Source of the DNA: Lichenifustis flavocetrariae
GTDB lineage: Bacteria > Pseudomonadota > Alphaproteobacteria > Rhizobiales > Beijerinckiaceae
Length of the DNA stretch: 64,000 bases
Direction of reading: 5' to 3'
Assembly: GCF_026130545.1 (NCBI RefSeq)
Contig: NZ_JAMOIM010000003.1
Location: 124,001-188,000 of the forward strand
Shown: piece by piece, positions 62,457 to 64,000 of the stretch
Position numbering within the stretch: the first letter of the stretch is position 1
Layout of the letters: the number at the start of each line of letters is the position of its first letter
Position numbers and translations under genes: made by a program
Notes under the pieces: generated by a model
The model's database searches: none
What the model was told of the DNA's origin: nothing
Seen by the model: only the letters and a program-made list of their open reading frames with translations

Positions 62457-63334
62457 GAATGTCTCGTCGCTGTCGTGGGCCGATGGGCCGGTCGGACGAG
62501 GCGGCCCGCAGCCGCGCCGAGCGCGCTGATGACTGCGATGCCCGCAAAGGCCGCTTTGCTGTGATGAACCTTCTGGCTCAAGGGATCGTGGGTTTCGAGG
62601 GTGGTCGTGAGGCGCCGCGCAAGGCCGATGATGATGGCCGTCTCGAGACTCAGGCGGAAGTCCCTGACCTGGGAGGGCAGGACGGCGCCGTCGTCGAGCA
62701 ACAGCATGGTCCGCTGCGCGAGATCCCGCAGGAGGCCGCGCAAGGCCGGCGAGGCTTCCGGCGCGCCGAGTGCCTCGACCGGAACACCGGCCTTCGCGAG
62801 GGCGTCGTCGGGGATGTAGACCCGGTCGAGGTCGCGGAAATCCTTCCCGCAGTCCTGGATGTGGTTGATGATCTGCAGCGCGGCGCAGACTGCATCGGAC
62901 GCCGGCCACGTCGCCTCGCTTTCCCCATGCACATCGAGCACGTAGCGCCCGACCGGCATGGCCGAGAGCGAGCAATAATGCAGGAGATCGGCCCAATCGG
63001 CCGTTCGGGGCTTGGTGCAATCGAGCCGGAAAGCGGCCAGGAGATCGAGCGCGTGCCGGGGCGACAGCTTGCGCTCGGCCAGCACGGTGCGGAGCGGTCG
63101 CGCCACCGGCTCCGTGTCGGTCCGGCCCAGGAGGCTCGCCTCCATTTGGTCGAGGATCGCGAGCTTCGCGTCGGGTGTCAGCGTGGCGTGGTCCGCGACA
63201 TCGTCGGCGGCGCGGACGAAATCGTAGAAGGCCATCACGGCCGGCCGGTGTCGGGCCGCGATGAGATGCGACGCGACGGGGAAGTTTTCGTCCGTGGCGC
63301 CCTTGCCGGACGCGACATCAGCCGAAGTCGTCAT
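62453..63334 (-). CDS. hpnC: Hydroxysqualene synthase HpnC
   Basis: 293 residues from the ATG at 63334 (GCCTCC on the plus strand just upstream reads as GGAGGC). It has ENFPVASHLIAARHRPAVMAFYD at the start and FVRAADDVADH, the first Asp-rich motif (about 42-50), then IINHIQDCGKDFRDLDRVYIP (second motif, about 158). Paralogue of HpnD; it converts presqualene diphosphate to hydroxysqualene. The hpnC-hpnD-hpnE order is the usual one for hopanoid producers. Confidence 0.94.
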   Translation of the reverse strand: MTTSADVASGKGATDENFPVASHLIAARHRPAVMAFYDFVRAADDVADHATLTPDAKLAILDQMEASLLGRTDTEPVARPLRTVLAERKLSPRHALDLLAAFRLDCTKPRTADWADLLHYCSLSAMPVGRYVLDVHGESEATWPASDAVCAALQIINHIQDCGKDFRDLDRVYIPDDALAKAGVPVEALGAPEASPALRGLLRDLAQRTMLLLDDGAVLPSQVRDFRLSLETAIIIGLARRLTTTLETHDPLSQKVHHSKAAFAGIAVISALGAAAGRLVRPAHRPTTATRHS

Positions 63335-63418
63335 GGAGGCGGATGGTCCCGGTTGTCCCGCGATCCGATCGGATGCGTTTCGCTCCAATAAGATGAAACA
63401 GCGGCAAATGCCACAGGA

Positions 63419-64000
63419 TCATGCGGCGCGACGGTGACCGTCGAGCATGCCGGCGGCGCGAAACCACGCCAGCGCATCGGCCAGCGCCTCCCGGTACGGG
63501 CGCGCCCGATAGCCCAACTCCCGCTCGGCCTTGGCGGACGAGAAATACATCCGATATCTGGCCATCTTGAGCCCATCCACCGTGGCGAAAGGCTCCTTGC
63601 CGGTGAAGCGCGCCACGAATTCAGCCGCATAGGCCAGGGGAAACAGCGGGCCACGCGGCAACTTGACGGTGGGGGGCTTCCGCCCGACGAGTTCCGCGAT
63701 GACCCGCAGCATGGTGCCGAGATCGACGTCCTCGCCGCCCAAAATATAGCGTTCGCCGATCCGGCCCTTGTCCCAGGCGAGCAGGTGCCCCTCGGCCACG
63801 TCGTCGACATGGACGAGATTGAGGCCGGTGTCGATGAAGGCCGGCATCTTGCCGGTCGCGGCCTCGACGATGATGCGACCGGTCGGCGTCGGCTTCACGT
63901 CGCGTGGCCCGATCGGCGTCGAGGGCTGCACGATGACGGCCGGGAGCTTCTCGTCCGCGATCATGCGCTCGACCAGCCGCTCGGCCAGGGTTTTGGACCT
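63419..64000 (-). CDS. hpnA: Hopanoid-associated sugar epimerase HpnA, C-terminal part
   Basis: The gene enters from the right edge; 193 residues to the stop are in the window. The visible part starts near the end of the Rossmann YxxxK region (RSKTLAERLVERM) and has VIVQPSTPIGPRDVKPTPTG, the HpnA signature, then TGLNLVHVDDVAEGHLLAWD and RYILGGEDVDL. HpnA is an NAD-dependent epimerase/dehydrogenase family protein linked to hopanoid side-chain modification. It directly precedes hpnC with an 84-bp gap; hpnB is not between them. Confidence 0.93.
   Translation of the reverse strand, partial: RSKTLAERLVERMIADEKLPAVIVQPSTPIGPRDVKPTPTGRIIVEAATGKMPAFIDTGLNLVHVDDVAEGHLLAWDKGRIGERYILGGEDVDLGTMLRVIAELVGRKPPTVKLPRGPLFPLAYAAEFVARFTGKEPFATVDGLKMARYRMYFSSAKAERELGYRARPYREALADALAWFRAAGMLDGHRRAA

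Noticed and set aside
61542-63391. Long plus-strand frames opposite hpnD and hpnC
   Set aside because: Shadows of prenyl synthase genes whose Asp-rich motifs are intact on the minus strand.
1-64000. tRNA, rRNA, CRISPR array, riboswitch
   Set aside because: No T-loop consensus with a matching acceptor stem, no regular spaced repeats and no recognisable riboswitch core was found by eye; a covariance-model scan would be decisive.

Overview
The window looks like the chromosome of a high-GC alphaproteobacterium of the order Hyphomicrobiales (Rhizobiales), perhaps near Beijerinckiaceae, Methylobacteriaceae or Bosea. The evidence is a hopanoid cluster (hpnA-C-D-E), a cyoABCD-surf1 quinol oxidase operon, invasion-associated locus B and extensin-family envelope proteins, DUF29, DUF2336 and DUF2852 proteins, and the block rlpA-dac-tmk-holB-metG-tatD-MBL with stop/start overlaps. 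I saw no phage genes, intact insertion sequence, CRISPR array, rRNA or tRNA. The genus assignment is inference.

Layout. 0-5.2 kb: a truncated GT-C-like membrane protein, a fumarylacetoacetate-hydrolase-family enzyme, a secreted protein paired with a glycosyltransferase, YggT, and a PuuB-like FAD oxidase. 5.3-13.3 kb: a surface/signalling cluster of a PATR-repeat autotransporter, a CHASE2-class III nucleotide cyclase, an exported FecR-domain protein and an IalB protein. 13.3-19.9 kb: surf1 and cyoDCBA on the minus strand, with a divergent MFS transporter. 19.9-25.3 kb: an operon like E. coli ydcSTUV-patD (polyamine-type ABC importer plus aminobutyraldehyde dehydrogenase). 25.6-31.8 kb: cell-wall amidase, PBP1A, a TPR membrane protein and Der.

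31.8-33.4 kb is a small accessory-looking segment: a MarR regulator divergent from an NTF2-like protein, with an inverted repeat between them, followed by nearly 500 bp of probable debris. 33.4-41.0 kb holds an LLM flavin oxidoreductase, proB, DUF29 with selO, a CHRD protein, a small unknown and a long Pro/Ala-rich OmpA protein ending at a perfect 21-bp inverted repeat. 41.2-48.7 kb is the conserved housekeeping block, preceded by a candidate small ORF behind a sigma70-like promoter. 48.9-53.7 kb holds a small cysteine-containing secreted protein, a GlcG/HbpS protein, a stand-alone DUF1045 2H phosphoesterase, NAD kinase, DUF2336 and a divergent HpcH/HpaI paralogue. 53.8-57.9 kb is a second complete ABC importer. 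58-64 kb holds an extensin-like lipoprotein, DUF2852, a dispersed palindromic repeat, a Nudix hydrolase and hpnE-D-C-A; hpnA runs off the right edge.

How the genes work together. Envelope biogenesis dominates (peptidoglycan synthesis and trimming, hopanoids, outer-membrane proteins), with respiration (bo3 oxidase) and nitrogen/polyamine scavenging. The nearest thing to an undescribed system is the autotransporter / CHASE2-cyclase / exported-FecR cluster, which could link the cell surface to cyclic-nucleotide signalling; that link is inference from gene order and domains. Start codons were chosen by Shine-Dalgarno match, signal-peptide fit and neighbour overlap, and are hedged where unclear.
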